Shown one piece after another: positions 19,873 through 29,440 of a stretch of DNA of 64,000 bases. Below the pieces are notes generated by a model. It was not told where the DNA came from. It saw nothing but the letters and a program-made list of their open reading frames with translations, and searched no databases. The first letter of the stretch is position 1. Each line of letters begins with the position of its first letter. The stretch lies in the NCBI RefSeq assembly GCF_000711245.1, contig NZ_JOMH01000001.1, positions 3,466,830 to 3,530,829 of the forward strand. Reading direction: 5' to 3'. This DNA is from Polycyclovorans algicola TG408. GTDB taxonomy: Bacteria > Pseudomonadota > Gammaproteobacteria > Nevskiales > Nevskiaceae. The translations under genes and the position numbers were made by a program.

Positions 19873-20655
19873 ATGTCCGTCACGATCAAAACCCCCGAAG
19901 CACAAGACAAGATGCGCGCCGCATGCCAGGCAGCCGCCTCGGTGCTGATCATGATCGAGCCGCACGTCAAACCCGGCGTGACCACGGGCGAGCTGGACCG
20001 CATCTGCCGCGAATTTATCGAAGGGCCGCTGGGCTGCGTGTCGGCCACCATCGGTTATACCGCCGGCGGTTCACGCCCCGGCTTTACCGGCGCCATCTGC
20101 ACGTCGGTCAATCACGTGGTGTGCCACGGCATTCCGGGCAGCAAAGTGTTGAAGAAGGGCGACATCCTCAATATCGATGTCACCGTGATCAAGGACGGCT
20201 ATCACGGCGACACCAGCAAGATGTATTTCGTTGGCGAGCCCACGGTGCTGGCACGACGGCTGGTCGAGACTTGCCATCAGGCGATGATCAAGGGCATCGA
20301 GCAGGTCGCCCCCGGCGCACGCCTGGGTGACATCGGTCACGCCATCCAGACGTTCTCCGAGGCCGCCGGCTACTCGGTGGTTCGCGAATACTGCGGCCAC
20401 GGCATTGGCCTGGTGTTTCACGAAGACCCGCAGGTGGTGCATTACGGCAAGCCTGGCACGGGATTTGAACTGAAAGAAGGCATGACCTTCACCATCGAAC
20501 CCATGCTCAACGCCGGCCGCTCGGCCGTCAAAGAACTGCCCGACCAGTGGACCGTGGTGACCAAGGACCACAGTCTGTCGGCGCAGTGGGAGCACACTGT
20601 GCTGGTCACCGCCAGCGGCCATGAAGTGCTCTCACTCCGGGACGGCGCACTTTGA
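19873..20655 (+). CDS. map: Methionine aminopeptidase, type I
   Basis: Map removes the N-terminal Met from nascent proteins. The 260-residue protein has the pita-bread metal site: DVTVIKDGYHGDTSKMY (Asp ligands), CGHGIGLVFHEDP (His ligand), FTIEPMLNAG (Glu ligand), and the last Glu in QWEHTVLVT. The loop before CTSVNHVVCHGIP reads YTAGGSRPGFTGAI, slightly longer than the E. coli form. I start at the ATG at 19873. The frame is open far upstream through antisense rpsB-tsf, but none of that resembles protein. Confidence 0.97.
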   Translation: MSVTIKTPEAQDKMRAACQAAASVLIMIEPHVKPGVTTGELDRICREFIEGPLGCVSATIGYTAGGSRPGFTGAICTSVNHVVCHGIPGSKVLKKGDILNIDVTVIKDGYHGDTSKMYFVGEPTVLARRLVETCHQAMIKGIEQVAPGARLGDIGHAIQTFSEAAGYSVVREYCGHGIGLVFHEDPQVVHYGKPGTGFELKEGMTFTIEPMLNAGRSAVKELPDQWTVVTKDHSLSAQWEHTVLVTASGHEVLSLRDGAL

Positions 20656-23348
20656 TCGACGCCCCGGCCGCGCGTCGTGACGACGATGACGACGGATCCG
20701 ACGCGGTGTTCTCTGCCGCCAAAGTCCGCGCCCGGCTTGCCGCCGGTCATTACGCCATTTCAGCCTTCCGCGACACGCTCACCTGGGGCCGAGAACGCCT
20801 GTTCGCCATGTTTGACGACGGTGGGCGTTCCGAGACCCTGGTGCATGCGCGCGCCCACCTGGTTGACGAATGCCTGCGTGCGGCGTGGAAGCTGCACTTT
20901 CCCGAGCCAACCCCCGGGCTGGCGATGCTGGCGGTCGGCGGATACGGGCGCGGCGAATTGCTGCCGCATTCCGATATCGACATTCTGCTGCTGCAGGAAG
21001 GCGACGCGCTGGCGCGGCACCGCGGCCAACTCGAGCGGCTGACGGCCTTTGGCTGGGACATTGGCCTCGAAGTGGGCCAGAGCGTGCGCACCCTGGCCGA
21101 ATGTGCCGACGAGTCCCGCAAAGACATCACCGTCATCACCAACCTGCTCGAATCTCGCCCGCTGTGCGGTGACACCGAGTTGTCGGCCCGACTCGATGCC
21201 GCGCTCTCGCCCGACAAGCTCTGGCCGGTGGCGGACTTTTTCGCCGGCAAGAAGGCCGAGCAGCAGGCGCGCTACGCCAAATTCGACGACACCGCCTACA
21301 AGCTGGAGCCCAACGTCAAGGAAGGCCCCGGCGGCCTGCGCGATATTCACACCATCGCCTGGGTGGCCAAGCGCCATTTCGGCAATCGCACCTTGCTGGC
21401 ACTCAAGGATGAGGGCTTTCTCACCGAGCAGGAGGCGCGTGAGCTGTTTGCCGGCCAGGATTTTCTTTGGCGGGTGCGCTTCGCCCTGCACATGATCGTC
21501 GGCCGCCGCGAAGACCGGCTGCTTTTTCATCATCAGATCAGGGTCGCCGAGCTGTTCGGCTTTGTTGACGACGACCGCAATCGCGGCGTCGAGCAGTTCA
21601 TGCAGCTTTACTACCGCACGATCAAAACGCTGTCGTGCCTCAACGACCTGCTGCTGCAACTGTTCGACGAAGCCATCCTGCGAGACGATGCGCGCGAGCG
21701 CATCACGCCGCTCAACGCCCGCTTTCAACAGCGCGGCGACACCATCGAAGCGGTGGACGACGACGTCTTCAAGCGCACGCCGTGGGCGCTGATCGAGATC
21801 TTTCGGCTGATGCAGGTGGCGCCCGGCATCAAGGGTATCCGCGCCGAGACGCTGCGGATGATTCTGCGCGACGGCCGACTGATGGACGCCGCGGTGCGCA
21901 GCGACCTGCGCGCCCGCACCTTGTTCATCACCATGATTCGCCATGGCGACGGACTGACCCGCAGCCTGCGTCTGATGAACCGTTATGGCGTGCTGGGTCG
22001 GTACCTGCCGAGCTTCGGCCACATCGTCGGGCTGATGCAGTTCGATCTGTTCCATACTCTGACCGTCGACGAACACGTGCTGCACGTGTTGCGCAACACG
22101 CGGCGTTTCCAGATGGATCGCTTCCGGGACGAGCTGCCCATTGCCAACAAGGTGATGGAAACCCTGCCCACGCCGGAGCTGCTGCACCTTGCGGCGCTGT
22201 TCCACGACTTGGCCAAGGGCCGTGGCGGCGATCACAGTGAGCTGGGCGCGATCGAGGCCGAAAAGTTCTGCCTCGATCATGGCCTCGCCCACTCCGAGGC
22301 CGAGCTGGTCGCGTGGCTGGTGAAAAACCACCTGGTGATGTCGCTCACCGCGCAGAAGCAAGACCTCAGTGACCCCACCGTGATCGCCACCTTTGCGGCC
22401 AGAGTGAGCAGCCGCGAGCGTCTGGATTATCTGTTTCTGCTGACCTGCGCCGACATTCGCGCCACCAACCCGGCGCTGTGGAACGCCTGGCGCGAAAGCC
22501 TGCTCACCGAGCTCTACCGCACCACAAAGCGTGCGTTCCAGCGTGGCCTGAGCAACCCGTTGACCGACGAGGAAGAGGTCCAGCTCACCCAGCAGGCCGC
22601 CGGCAAACTGCTGCAGGACGCAGGGGCCGACATGGCCGCGGTCAGCGCACTTTGGGCGCGTTTCGATGCCGACTATTTTTTGCGCCACAGCGTCGAAGAA
22701 CTGGTCTGGCAAGTGCCGGCCCTGCTCAGCGACGATGCCCGTCAACTGCCGCTGGTCCGCGTCGAAACGCTCGCAGACCGAGGCACCACCGTCTTTATCT
22801 ACATGCGCGACCGCGAGCGTCTGTTTGCGGTCACCACCGGCGTGCTGGCGCGTATGGGCCTCAACATTCTCGATGCCCGTCTGCACACCACCCGCGACGG
22901 CTACGTGCTCGACACCTACGTGATTGCCGAGGCCGACAACCAGCCGGTCGAAGCCCATATGCGCTTCAATGAAATCACCACCCAGCTGAAGCAGGCGCTC
23001 AGTGATCCCGAGTCCGGCAATGTCGCGGTCAACCGGCGCATTCCCTACCGGCTCAAGCACTTCAGCACCCCAACCCGGGTGCTGTTCCGCCAGGACGCAT
23101 CGCGCAATCGCACCGTGCTCGAACTGGTGGCCGCCGACCAACCCGGTCTGTTGTCCTTGATCGGCCGCATCTTTGCCAAACGTGGCATCTCAATCGATGC
23201 CGCCAAGATTGCGACCATCGGCGAGCGCGCCGAAGACGTTTTTTACCTGTCGGATCGCGATGGCCAGCCCATCACCGACCCCAAGGCGCTTGAAGCCCTG
23301 CGTGAAGTCATTGCCCGCACGCTTGACCGCCCCGAAACCGAAACCTGA
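20652..23348 (+). CDS. glnD: [Protein-PII] uridylyltransferase / uridylyl-removing enzyme
   Basis: GlnD is the bifunctional nitrogen sensor that adds UMP to PII when glutamine is low and removes it when glutamine is high. The 898 residues show the nucleotidyltransferase motif [15 protein letters not shown] (about residue 95), the HD-domain signature [19 protein letters not shown] (about 515) and two C-terminal ACT domains (from about 710 and 825). The start appears to be the TTG at 20652, overlapping the map stop by 4 nt; no better-placed ATG exists near the N-terminus. Confidence 0.96.
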   Translation: MIDAPAARRDDDDDGSDAVFSAAKVRARLAAGHYAISAFRDTLTWGRERLFAMFDDGGRSETLVHARAHLVDECLRAAWKLHFPEPTPGLAMLAVGGYGRGELLPHSDIDILLLQEGDALARHRGQLERLTAFGWDIGLEVGQSVRTLAECADESRKDITVITNLLESRPLCGDTELSARLDAALSPDKLWPVADFFAGKKAEQQARYAKFDDTAYKLEPNVKEGPGGLRDIHTIAWVAKRHFGNRTLLALKDEGFLTEQEARELFAGQDFLWRVRFALHMIVGRREDRLLFHHQIRVAELFGFVDDDRNRGVEQFMQLYYRTIKTLSCLNDLLLQLFDEAILRDDARERITPLNARFQQRGDTIEAVDDDVFKRTPWALIEIFRLMQVAPGIKGIRAETLRMILRDGRLMDAAVRSDLRARTLFITMIRHGDGLTRSLRLMNRYGVLGRYLPSFGHIVGLMQFDLFHTLTVDEHVLHVLRNTRRFQMDRFRDELPIANKVMETLPTPELLHLAALFHDLAKGRGGDHSELGAIEAEKFCLDHGLAHSEAELVAWLVKNHLVMSLTAQKQDLSDPTVIATFAARVSSRERLDYLFLLTCADIRATNPALWNAWRESLLTELYRTTKRAFQRGLSNPLTDEEEVQLTQQAAGKLLQDAGADMAAVSALWARFDADYFLRHSVEELVWQVPALLSDDARQLPLVRVETLADRGTTVFIYMRDRERLFAVTTGVLARMGLNILDARLHTTRDGYVLDTYVIAEADNQPVEAHMRFNEITTQLKQALSDPESGNVAVNRRIPYRLKHFSTPTRVLFRQDASRNRTVLELVAADQPGLLSLIGRIFAKRGISIDAAKIATIGERAEDVFYLSDRDGQPITDPKALEALREVIARTLDRPETET

Positions 23349-23371
23349 ACCCTTTGGAGTTAGCCCCCGAC

Positions 23372-24196
23372 ATGACGCTGCAAGCCCAGCTCGACACCCT
23401 GTGGGACGCCCGCGCCCAATTTGATGCCCGCAACCCCGAGCATCGCCGCCCGGTTGAACAGGCCATTGCCCTGCTCGACGGCGGCGAAGCCCGCGTGGCC
23501 GAGCCCACCGCCGACGGCTGGGTCGTGCACCAGTGGCTCAAGAAGGCCGTGCTGCTGTCGTTTCGCCTCGCCGACAACGCGCCGGTCGAGATGGGCGCGC
23601 TACGCGGTTATGACAAGGTGCCGCTCAAGTTCGAGGGCTGGACCGCCGCCGACTTCACCCGCCAGGGCGCCCGCGTCGTGCCGCCCGCCGCCGTGCGCCG
23701 CGGCAGTTTCATTGCGAAGAACGCGGTATTGATGCCCAGTTACGTGAACATCGGCGCCTATGTGGGCGAAGGCTCCATGGTCGACACCTGGGCCACGGTG
23801 GGCTCGTGTGCGCAAATCGGCGCACGGGTGCATTTGTCCGGCGGCGTCGGGATTGGCGGCGTGCTCGAACCGCTGCAGGCCAACCCCACCATCATCGAGG
23901 ATGACTGCTTCATCGGCGCCCGCAGCGAAGTGGTCGAGGGGGTCATCATCAAGCGCGGCAGCGTGCTGTCGATGGGCGTGTTCATCGGCGCCAGCACGCC
24001 GATCTACGACCGCGAAACGGGTGAAACCACCTACGGCAAAGTGCCCGCCGGCAGCGTGGTGGTCGCCGGCAGCCTGCCGCGCAATGGCGGCCGCTATCAC
24101 CTCAACTGCGCCGTGATCGTGAAGAAAGTCGACGAGAAAACCCGTGCGAAAACCGGCATCAACGAATTGCTGCGCGAGGCCCAGCAACAGGGCTGA
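23372..24196 (+). CDS. dapD: 2,3,4,5-tetrahydropyridine-2,6-dicarboxylate N-succinyltransferase
   Basis: DapD transfers succinate from succinyl-CoA to tetrahydrodipicolinate in lysine and diaminopimelate synthesis. The 274-residue length equals that of E. coli DapD. The left-handed beta-helix is evident ([26 protein letters not shown]), with [16 protein letters not shown] and [17 protein letters not shown] choose the ATG at 23372, preceded by a TTTGGAG ribosome-binding site, over the upstream in-frame TTG at 23354. dapE, a later step of the same pathway, is the next gene. Confidence 0.98.
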   Translation: MTLQAQLDTLWDARAQFDARNPEHRRPVEQAIALLDGGEARVAEPTADGWVVHQWLKKAVLLSFRLADNAPVEMGALRGYDKVPLKFEGWTAADFTRQGARVVPPAAVRRGSFIAKNAVLMPSYVNIGAYVGEGSMVDTWATVGSCAQIGARVHLSGGVGIGGVLEPLQANPTIIEDDCFIGARSEVVEGVIIKRGSVLSMGVFIGASTPIYDRETGETTYGKVPAGSVVVAGSLPRNGGRYHLNCAVIVKKVDEKTRAKTGINELLREAQQQG

Positions 24197-24223
24197 GCAC
24201 ACGGTCGACGGAGAGAAACAATT

Positions 24224-24342
24224 CAAGGCAAAGGCGCAAAGGAAAAGAAAGGACGCGAAGGTAAGCAATGACAAAAAAAGGCACAGCGCCCATTTTAAAA
24301 AGCCTTTGCGTCCTTGCCTTTATCCCTTTGCGCCTTTGCGTT
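24224..24342. repeat. Long imperfect inverted repeat of G/A-rich units between dapD and dapE
   Basis: The left arm (24224-24262) holds CAAAGGCGCAAAGG followed by AAAGGACGCGAAGG. The right arm (24302-24342) holds the near-complement, including CCTTTGCGTCC and CTTTGCGCCTTTGCG. The arms are about 40 nt with a few mismatches and bulges, separated by about 40 AT-rich nt. It reads like a dispersed palindromic element and not a gene, and its purine bias is unlike the flanking coding DNA. It could fold into a long RNA hairpin between the two dap genes. Confidence 0.75.
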
Positions 24343-24404
24343 AGACGCTTTTCCAAAACCCGCACAAGCGGCGCTCACCCCCGTTCGCCGCTAATCTGCT
24401 CGCC

Positions 24405-25541
24405 ATGAACCCGACACTGGACCTGCTGAAAACCCTGATCGCCCGGCCGTCGAACACGCCGGACGATGCCGGCTGCTGCGAGGTGCTGATGCAGCGGCTC
24501 GCGCCGCTGGGCTTTTCAGCCGAATATTTCAACGCGGGCGGCGTCACCAATCTGTGGGCCACGCTGACGCGCGGCGAAGGGCCGCTTTTCGTGTTTGCCG
24601 GTCATACCGACGTGGTGCCTACCGGCCCACTGGATCAATGGACCAGCGACCCCTTCACCCCCACCGAGCGCAATGGCCTGCTCTACGGGCGCGGCGCGGC
24701 CGATATGAAATCGGGGATCTCGGCGATGGTCACGGCGGTCGAGCGCTTCGTTGCCGACACGGACTGGGCCGGCACCCTGGCGTTTCTCATCACCAGCGAT
24801 GAAGAAGGCCCGGCCACGTTTGGCACGCAACACGCCATTGCGCAGCTCAAGGCGCGTGGCGTGGTCCCGGATTACGCCATCGTCGGCGAGGCCTCCAGCA
24901 ATGTCGCACTGGGCGACCGCATCATGGTGGGGCGGCGCGGCTCGCTGAACGGCAAACTGACGGTGCTGGGCAAACAGGGCCATGTCGCCTACCCGCACAA
25001 GGTCGAAAACCCGGTGCTGCGCTTCGGCCCGGTGTTGGCCAAGCTGGCGGCCGAGGTCTGGGATGAGGGCAATGCCGACTTCCCGCCCACCTCATTCCAG
25101 GTGTCGAACATTCACGCCGGCACCGGCGCCACCAACGTGGTGCCCGGCACACTCGAAGTGGTGTTCAACTTCCGCTACTGCACCGAGTCCACCGCCGCGG
25201 GGCTGAAGGCGCGGGTGCACGCCATGCTCGACGCCGAGCAGGTTCGCTATTCGCTGGACTGGCAACTCTCCGGCGAGCCTTTCCTGACCCGCCAGGGGGC
25301 GCTCACCGAGGCGGCCAGCGCGGCCATCGAGGCCGAAACCGGGCTCACGCCGGAGCGCTTCACCGGCGGCGGCACCTCCGACGCCCGCTTCATCGCACCC
25401 TGGGGCGCGCAGACCGTCGAGATTGGGCCGATCAACGAATCCATCCACAAGCTCGACGAGCACGTGCGCATCGACGATTTGGCGCCGCTGTCACGTATTT
25501 ACCAGGGCATTCTCACCCGGCTGCTGGCGCGCGGCACCTGA
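24405..25541 (+). CDS. dapE: Succinyl-diaminopimelate desuccinylase
   Basis: DapE hydrolyses N-succinyl-LL-DAP to LL-DAP, using two zinc ions, in lysine and peptidoglycan precursor synthesis. The 378-residue M20-family protein shows FAGHTDVVPTGPLDQW (zinc His), GRGAADMKSGISAMV (bridging Asp), ITSDEEGPATFGT (catalytic Glu pair) and GGGTSDARFIAPWGAQ near the C-terminus. Translation starts at the ATG at 24405. It is separated from dapD by the inverted-repeat element. Confidence 0.98.
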   Translation: MNPTLDLLKTLIARPSNTPDDAGCCEVLMQRLAPLGFSAEYFNAGGVTNLWATLTRGEGPLFVFAGHTDVVPTGPLDQWTSDPFTPTERNGLLYGRGAADMKSGISAMVTAVERFVADTDWAGTLAFLITSDEEGPATFGTQHAIAQLKARGVVPDYAIVGEASSNVALGDRIMVGRRGSLNGKLTVLGKQGHVAYPHKVENPVLRFGPVLAKLAAEVWDEGNADFPPTSFQVSNIHAGTGATNVVPGTLEVVFNFRYCTESTAAGLKARVHAMLDAEQVRYSLDWQLSGEPFLTRQGALTEAASAAIEAETGLTPERFTGGGTSDARFIAPWGAQTVEIGPINESIHKLDEHVRIDDLAPLSRIYQGILTRLLARGT

Positions 25542-25592
25542 ACCTGCGCCCGTGGTTCGGGCGATGCCTCCGAGTGGCCGCGTGGACGTCCG

Positions 25593-26504
25593 TTAACCCT
25601 TGCGGACCGGATTGCTGACGCCCGACATCACGTGCCCGGTGGGCGCCACTTCGGCCGCAGATTCACAGTGGCGGGTCTGGTCATCAAAGAAAAAATCCGG
25701 GGCGAAGGCGCGCAAGAACGGCCCTTTGTCGAGCCCGCCGAGGAACATCGCCTCGTCGACCTCCAGCCCCCAGTCCATCAGGGTGCGGATGGCACGCTCA
25801 TGCGCCGGAGCGCTGCGCGCGGTGACCAGTGCCGTGCGCAGCCTCACCGGTCCGTCGTCACTCGCGCGTTGCAGTCGGTGCAGCGCCGCCAACAAAGGCT
25901 TGAACGGCCCGGGCGGCAGGGGTCGTCCCACGGCATCAACTTCGTGACGGGTGAAGGCGGGCAGGCCTTCGCGCTGGAAGACCTGCTCGGCTTCATCGGA
26001 AAACAGCACCGCGTCACCGTCAAAAGCGATCCGAATCTCGTCGGCCTTGGAACCACTGGCCGGCTTCGACAGCGGCATGACCTTGGCGGCGGGGAACCCG
26101 GCCTCCAGCGCCGCGCGCACGTCGTCGTCGTTCATCGACAGGAACAGGTGCGCCCGCAACGCATCCAGATACCCGAACGGTGGGCGGCCGCGGGTGAACA
26201 TGCCGCGCTCCAACTGCAGGCCGTGATGTGCCGCCGAGCGAAACGCGCGCAGCCCCGACACCGGGTCGTTGCGCGACAGCAGCACCACCTCGACGCGCGG
26301 GGTCTGGCCCCGATTGAAGGCCAAGAGCTTCTGCACCAGCGGGAACGCGATACCCGGACGCGCCGGAACATCAAGGCGGTCAAGCTGCAGCTTCATGTAG
26401 GCGCGGTCATCCTGCGCTTCGAACAGCTGATTTTCTTCCTCGAAATCGAACAGCGCACGCGACGAAAGCGCGACCACCAACCGCCCGTCCAGACTGACGC
26501 CCAT
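25593..26504 (-). CDS. 5'-nucleotidase family protein (cytosolic type)
   Basis: This 303-residue protein resembles the cytosolic 5'-nucleotidase family (Pfam 5-nucleotidase, NT5C1-like), which hydrolyses nucleoside monophosphates. Supporting segments are LVVALSSRALFDFEEEN at the N-terminus, VVLLSRNDPVSGLRAF, FLSMNDDDVRAALEAGFPAA, IAFDGDAVLFSDEAE and FLGGLDKGPFLRAFAPDFFFDDQ. The last pair fit a HAD-like phosphatase core with Asp-rich metal sites. It converges on dapE and diverges from the MFS gene, so it is probably transcribed alone. The substrate cannot be told from sequence. Confidence 0.8.
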   Translation of the reverse strand: MGVSLDGRLVVALSSRALFDFEEENQLFEAQDDRAYMKLQLDRLDVPARPGIAFPLVQKLLAFNRGQTPRVEVVLLSRNDPVSGLRAFRSAAHHGLQLERGMFTRGRPPFGYLDALRAHLFLSMNDDDVRAALEAGFPAAKVMPLSKPASGSKADEIRIAFDGDAVLFSDEAEQVFQREGLPAFTRHEVDAVGRPLPPGPFKPLLAALHRLQRASDDGPVRLRTALVTARSAPAHERAIRTLMDWGLEVDEAMFLGGLDKGPFLRAFAPDFFFDDQTRHCESAAEVAPTGHVMSGVSNPVRKG

Positions 26505-26608
26505 CCCCTGCTCCGCGCGAAACCTGCCAGCGGCAAGCCTACAGGCTCGACGGCGGCGTTGACGGACGGCAGACTCGCACCACTTTTGGTCGCGTGGCCT
26601 GACGCCCC

Positions 26609-27940
26609 TTGAAGCAGATACCCGAACACGTCTACCGCGACTCGCTCTACGAGAAGCTGTTCAACGACGAAGACGCGCGCGCCTGCCGCGACATCGACGA
26701 GGCCGCCTGCCGCGAGGTGCCGCACAACTTCCGGCGGCTACTCACCGGCCACGCCGCCAGCAAGCTTGCCGATGCCCTGGCCAGCCCAAAGACGGTGCTG
26801 ACCTGGCTGCTGACCGGTATCGGCGCGCCTGCGGCGCTGGTGGCTTGGCTGGTGCCGATCCGCGAGGCCGGCTCGATGCTGCCGCAGTTGTGGATCGGCG
26901 GCTGGGTGCGGCGCCTGCCGCTGCGCAAGCAGGTCTGGGCCTTGGGCTCGGTCGCGCAAGGGCTGGCGCTGTTCGGCATGGCCGTCACCGCTCTGTGGAT
27001 GGACGGCCTCGGCGGGGGGCTGGCGGTGCTCGGTTGGCTGGCCCTTTTCAGCCTGGCGCGCGCGTTCTGCTCGGTGGCCGCCAAAGACGTGATGGGCAAG
27101 ACCATGGCCAAGCAGCGGCGCGGTCGGGTGACCGGCATCTCGTCGTCGGTCGCCGGCGGTATCGCGCTGGGCGCCGGCGTGCTGCTGGCGGGACTCTCAG
27201 GGGCTGACGACCGGACCATGACCGTGTCACTGGTGGCCCTGGCCGGCGCGGTATGGATGGTGGCCGCAGCGGCATTCGCGCGCATCGAGGAAACGCCGGG
27301 CGAGACCGACGGCGGCATCAATGGCATCGCAGCCGCATTGAAAAGCCTGCGCTTGATCGTCGACGACCCACCGTTCCGCCACTTCGTGATCAGCCGCGCA
27401 CTGTTACTCGTATCGGCGCTCGCCGCGCCCTACTACCTGGTGCTGGCGCGTGAAACCGACACTGGCGGCACGCTGCTGGCCGGTCTGGGCAGTTTCGTCA
27501 TCGCGGCCGGTCTGGCCGATCTGCTGTCCAGCCCGTTCTGGGGCCGATTCGCCGATATCTCCGCGCGTCGCACGATGCAGTGGGCGGGTGGCTTCGCCAG
27601 CCTGTTGACCCTAGCGGTGGTTTCGGTGGCGGTGGGCGCCCCGGATCTTGCAGATCAGCCGGGCTGGTATCCGCTGGTGTTCTTTCTGCTCAGCGTGGCG
27701 CACGCGGGTGTGCGGCTGGGGCGCAAGACCTATCTGGTTGATTTGGGCCGTGGCAATCGGCGCACCGCCTACGTCTCGGTCAGCAACACGGTGATCGGGG
27801 CATTGCTGCTGCTGAGCGGTTTGCTAGGCCTTCTGACGGTGTGGATCGGCACCACCGGGCTGCTGCTGGTGCTCGCCGGGCTCGGGCTCGCCGGCGTGGC
27901 GATGGCACAGCGCCTGCCGGAAACCCAGCACGACGCATGA
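26609..27940 (+). CDS. MFS transporter
   Basis: This is a 443-residue integral membrane protein of the major facilitator superfamily. It has a soluble N-terminal part of about 65 residues, then roughly 12 hydrophobic segments. A charged loop GKTMAKQRRGRVTG falls between membrane helices, as in MFS loop motifs. The substrate is unknown. The start is probably the TTG at 26609 (MKQIPEHVYRDSLYEKL); no upstream ATG is available. The stop overlaps the next ATG by 4 nt, so it is likely co-translated with the GGCT-like gene. Confidence 0.85.
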   Translation: MKQIPEHVYRDSLYEKLFNDEDARACRDIDEAACREVPHNFRRLLTGHAASKLADALASPKTVLTWLLTGIGAPAALVAWLVPIREAGSMLPQLWIGGWVRRLPLRKQVWALGSVAQGLALFGMAVTALWMDGLGGGLAVLGWLALFSLARAFCSVAAKDVMGKTMAKQRRGRVTGISSSVAGGIALGAGVLLAGLSGADDRTMTVSLVALAGAVWMVAAAAFARIEETPGETDGGINGIAAALKSLRLIVDDPPFRHFVISRALLLVSALAAPYYLVLARETDTGGTLLAGLGSFVIAAGLADLLSSPFWGRFADISARRTMQWAGGFASLLTLAVVSVAVGAPDLADQPGWYPLVFFLLSVAHAGVRLGRKTYLVDLGRGNRRTAYVSVSNTVIGALLLLSGLLGLLTVWIGTTGLLLVLAGLGLAGVAMAQRLPETQHDA

Positions 27941-28284
27941 GCACACCCGTCGCGTTGTTCGCCTACGGCAGCCTGCGTGACCCGGCCATGCAGCGCTGGC
28001 TGTTCGGGCGTCTGCTGCCGCGCGATCCCGACCGGCTTGAGGGTGCGGTCTGCGACTGGATTGACGACATCGACCCCGATCTGGTGCGCCTCACCGGGCA
28101 ACGGGGCTACCCGGCGCTGCGCCGGGTGGCCGACAGGACGTTGGCGGTTGACGGTGACTGTCTGTGGCTTGACGGGCCGGCGCTGGCGCGTGCCGACCGT
28201 TACGAAGGTGACGGCTATCACCGCACGCGCGTCGCGCTGGCATCAGGGCGGATGGCGTGGGTTTACCTCGCCGAGCCCGAATGA
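27937..28284 (+). CDS. Gamma-glutamylcyclotransferase-like (AIG2/GGCT fold) protein
   Basis: This small protein of 115 residues has the GGCT signature at its start (VALFAYGSLRDPAMQ, matching the YGSL motif) and ends with a YEGDGYHRTRVAL strand pair and VYLAEPE. Members act on gamma-glutamyl amines or peptides. The catalytic Glu usually found in the mid-region may be E204-like in other members; here the candidate is within DRYEGDGYH. It overlaps the MFS gene by 4 nt (ATGA) and is followed directly by a strong terminator, so the pair forms a short operon. The exact substrate is not determinable. Confidence 0.82.
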   Translation: MSTPVALFAYGSLRDPAMQRWLFGRLLPRDPDRLEGAVCDWIDDIDPDLVRLTGQRGYPALRRVADRTLAVDGDCLWLDGPALARADRYEGDGYHRTRVALASGRMAWVYLAEPE

Positions 28285-28321
28285 AAAAACCCCGCCGGGC
28301 TCGTCGCCCGACGGGGTTTTT
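28285..28321. terminator. Bidirectional intrinsic terminator
   Basis: A stem with A-tract and T-tract flanks (AAAAACCCCGCCGGGC, loop, GCCCGACGGGGTTTTT) starts right after the stop of the GGCT-like gene. It lies between two convergent genes, that gene on the plus strand and class I aldolase on the minus strand. The flanking tracts let it terminate transcription from either side. Confidence 0.9.
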
Positions 28322-28332
28322 GAAGGCTGCGA

Positions 28333-29358
28333 TCAGCCGCCTTTTTCGAGGCCCTTGTTCCACTGTCCACGCGCGGCCAGCCCATTCATCTTGGCGCGAT
28401 GCAGATGGGCAGCGCGCGCCTTGTCGAGGTTTTCCGGCTTGCCTCCCCAGGCCTTGAGCGCCGCCGCCTGCAGGGCTCGCCCGTAAGAGAACGTCAGCAC
28501 CCACGGCAGGTTGCCGAGTTTGTTCATGGCATCAAGGTGCGCGGTGGCATCGACGTCGCTCTGTCCCCCCGAGAGGAAGGCGATACCCGGCACCGCCGCC
28601 GGCACGCGCCGCTTGAGCACCTTCACGGTGCGCTCGGCCACTTCAGCCACGCCGGCCTGCTCGGGGCACTTCTTGCCGGAAACCACCATGTTGGGCTTGA
28701 GGATCATGCCTTCCAGCGCAACGTCCTGGGCCGAGAGTTCGGCAAACACGGCGTCGAGCACCAGATCGGTGATTTCTTCGCAGACGTCGATCGGGTGATC
28801 GCCGTCCATCAGCACTTCGGGCTCGACGATGGGCACGATACCGGCTTCCTGACACAGCGCCGCATAGCGCGCCAGTGCATGGGCATTCACGTGGATCGCG
28901 TAGTCCGACGGGGCGTCTTCGGTGATGTTGATCACCGCGCGCCACTTGGCGAAGCGGGCGCCGGCGGCATGATATTTCTCCAGCCGGCCACGCAGGCCAT
29001 CAAGACCTTCGGTCACGGTTTCGTCAGGGTGCGCGTTGGCCAGTGGCTGGGCGCCCTTGTCGACCTTGATGCCGGGAATCACGCCCTTGGACTGCAACAG
29101 CTCGACGAACGACGGGCCGGTCAGTGACTTCTGGAACAGGGTTTCTTCAAACAGAATCACACCCGAGGTGTGCTTCTCGAAGCCCTCGGTGGTGAACAGC
29201 ATGTCGCGGTAGGTCTGGCGATTGGCTTCGGTGTTTTCGGTGCCGATGGAATCGAAGCGCTTTTTGATGGTGCCGGTGGATTCGTCGGCGGCAAGCAGGC
29301 CGCGACCGGGGGCCACCATGGCCTTGGCAATTGCGTTCAGGGCTTCAAAATTCATCAT
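28333..29358 (-). CDS. Class I fructose-bisphosphate aldolase
   Basis: This enzyme interconverts fructose-1,6-bisphosphate with DHAP and glyceraldehyde-3-phosphate through a Schiff-base lysine. The 341-residue protein is of the animal/plant-like class I type: GRGLLAADESTGTIKKRF at the N-terminus, AGARFAKWRAVINI, VPIVEPEVLMDGDH, LEGMILKPNMVVSG (with the Schiff-base Lys in LKPNM) and AFLSGGQSD near the C-terminus. Many gammaproteobacteria instead use the zinc class II enzyme. A candidate promoter (TTCGGA, 17 nt, TACAAT at 29389-29394) lies just upstream on the minus strand. Confidence 0.97.
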   Translation of the reverse strand: MMNFEALNAIAKAMVAPGRGLLAADESTGTIKKRFDSIGTENTEANRQTYRDMLFTTEGFEKHTSGVILFEETLFQKSLTGPSFVELLQSKGVIPGIKVDKGAQPLANAHPDETVTEGLDGLRGRLEKYHAAGARFAKWRAVINITEDAPSDYAIHVNAHALARYAALCQEAGIVPIVEPEVLMDGDHPIDVCEEITDLVLDAVFAELSAQDVALEGMILKPNMVVSGKKCPEQAGVAEVAERTVKVLKRRVPAAVPGIAFLSGGQSDVDATAHLDAMNKLGNLPWVLTFSYGRALQAAALKAWGGKPENLDKARAAHLHRAKMNGLAARGQWNKGLEKGG

Positions 29359-29381
29359 GCGGTCTCATCAGGATTGTCGGG

Positions 29382-29417
29382 GGCGGCAATTGTACTGAAT
29401 GCGCAGCGCCATCCGAA
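29382..29417 (-). promoter_or_regulatory. Candidate sigma70 promoter of the aldolase gene
   Basis: On the minus strand TTCGGA (29412-29417) and TACAAT (29389-29394) are 17 nt apart in the 82-nt gap between the aldolase gene and yciB. The -35 match is weak (3 of 6) and the -10 match is good (5 of 6). The start site would be near 29382, giving a 24-nt leader. Confidence 0.4.
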
Positions 29418-29440
29418 GGGCGCTCGTACAATGCTCGGCT

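Noticed and set aside
18355-20655. A 766-codon plus-strand open frame across rpsB-tsf and map
   Set aside because: Only its last 260 codons (map) resemble protein. The rest is the antisense of rpsB-tsf at high GC, so I keep the ATG at 19873.
20760-23141. A 793-codon minus-strand frame opposite glnD
   Set aside because: Glu/Gln/Gly-rich sequence without any family feature, fully inside glnD; a typical high-GC shadow frame.
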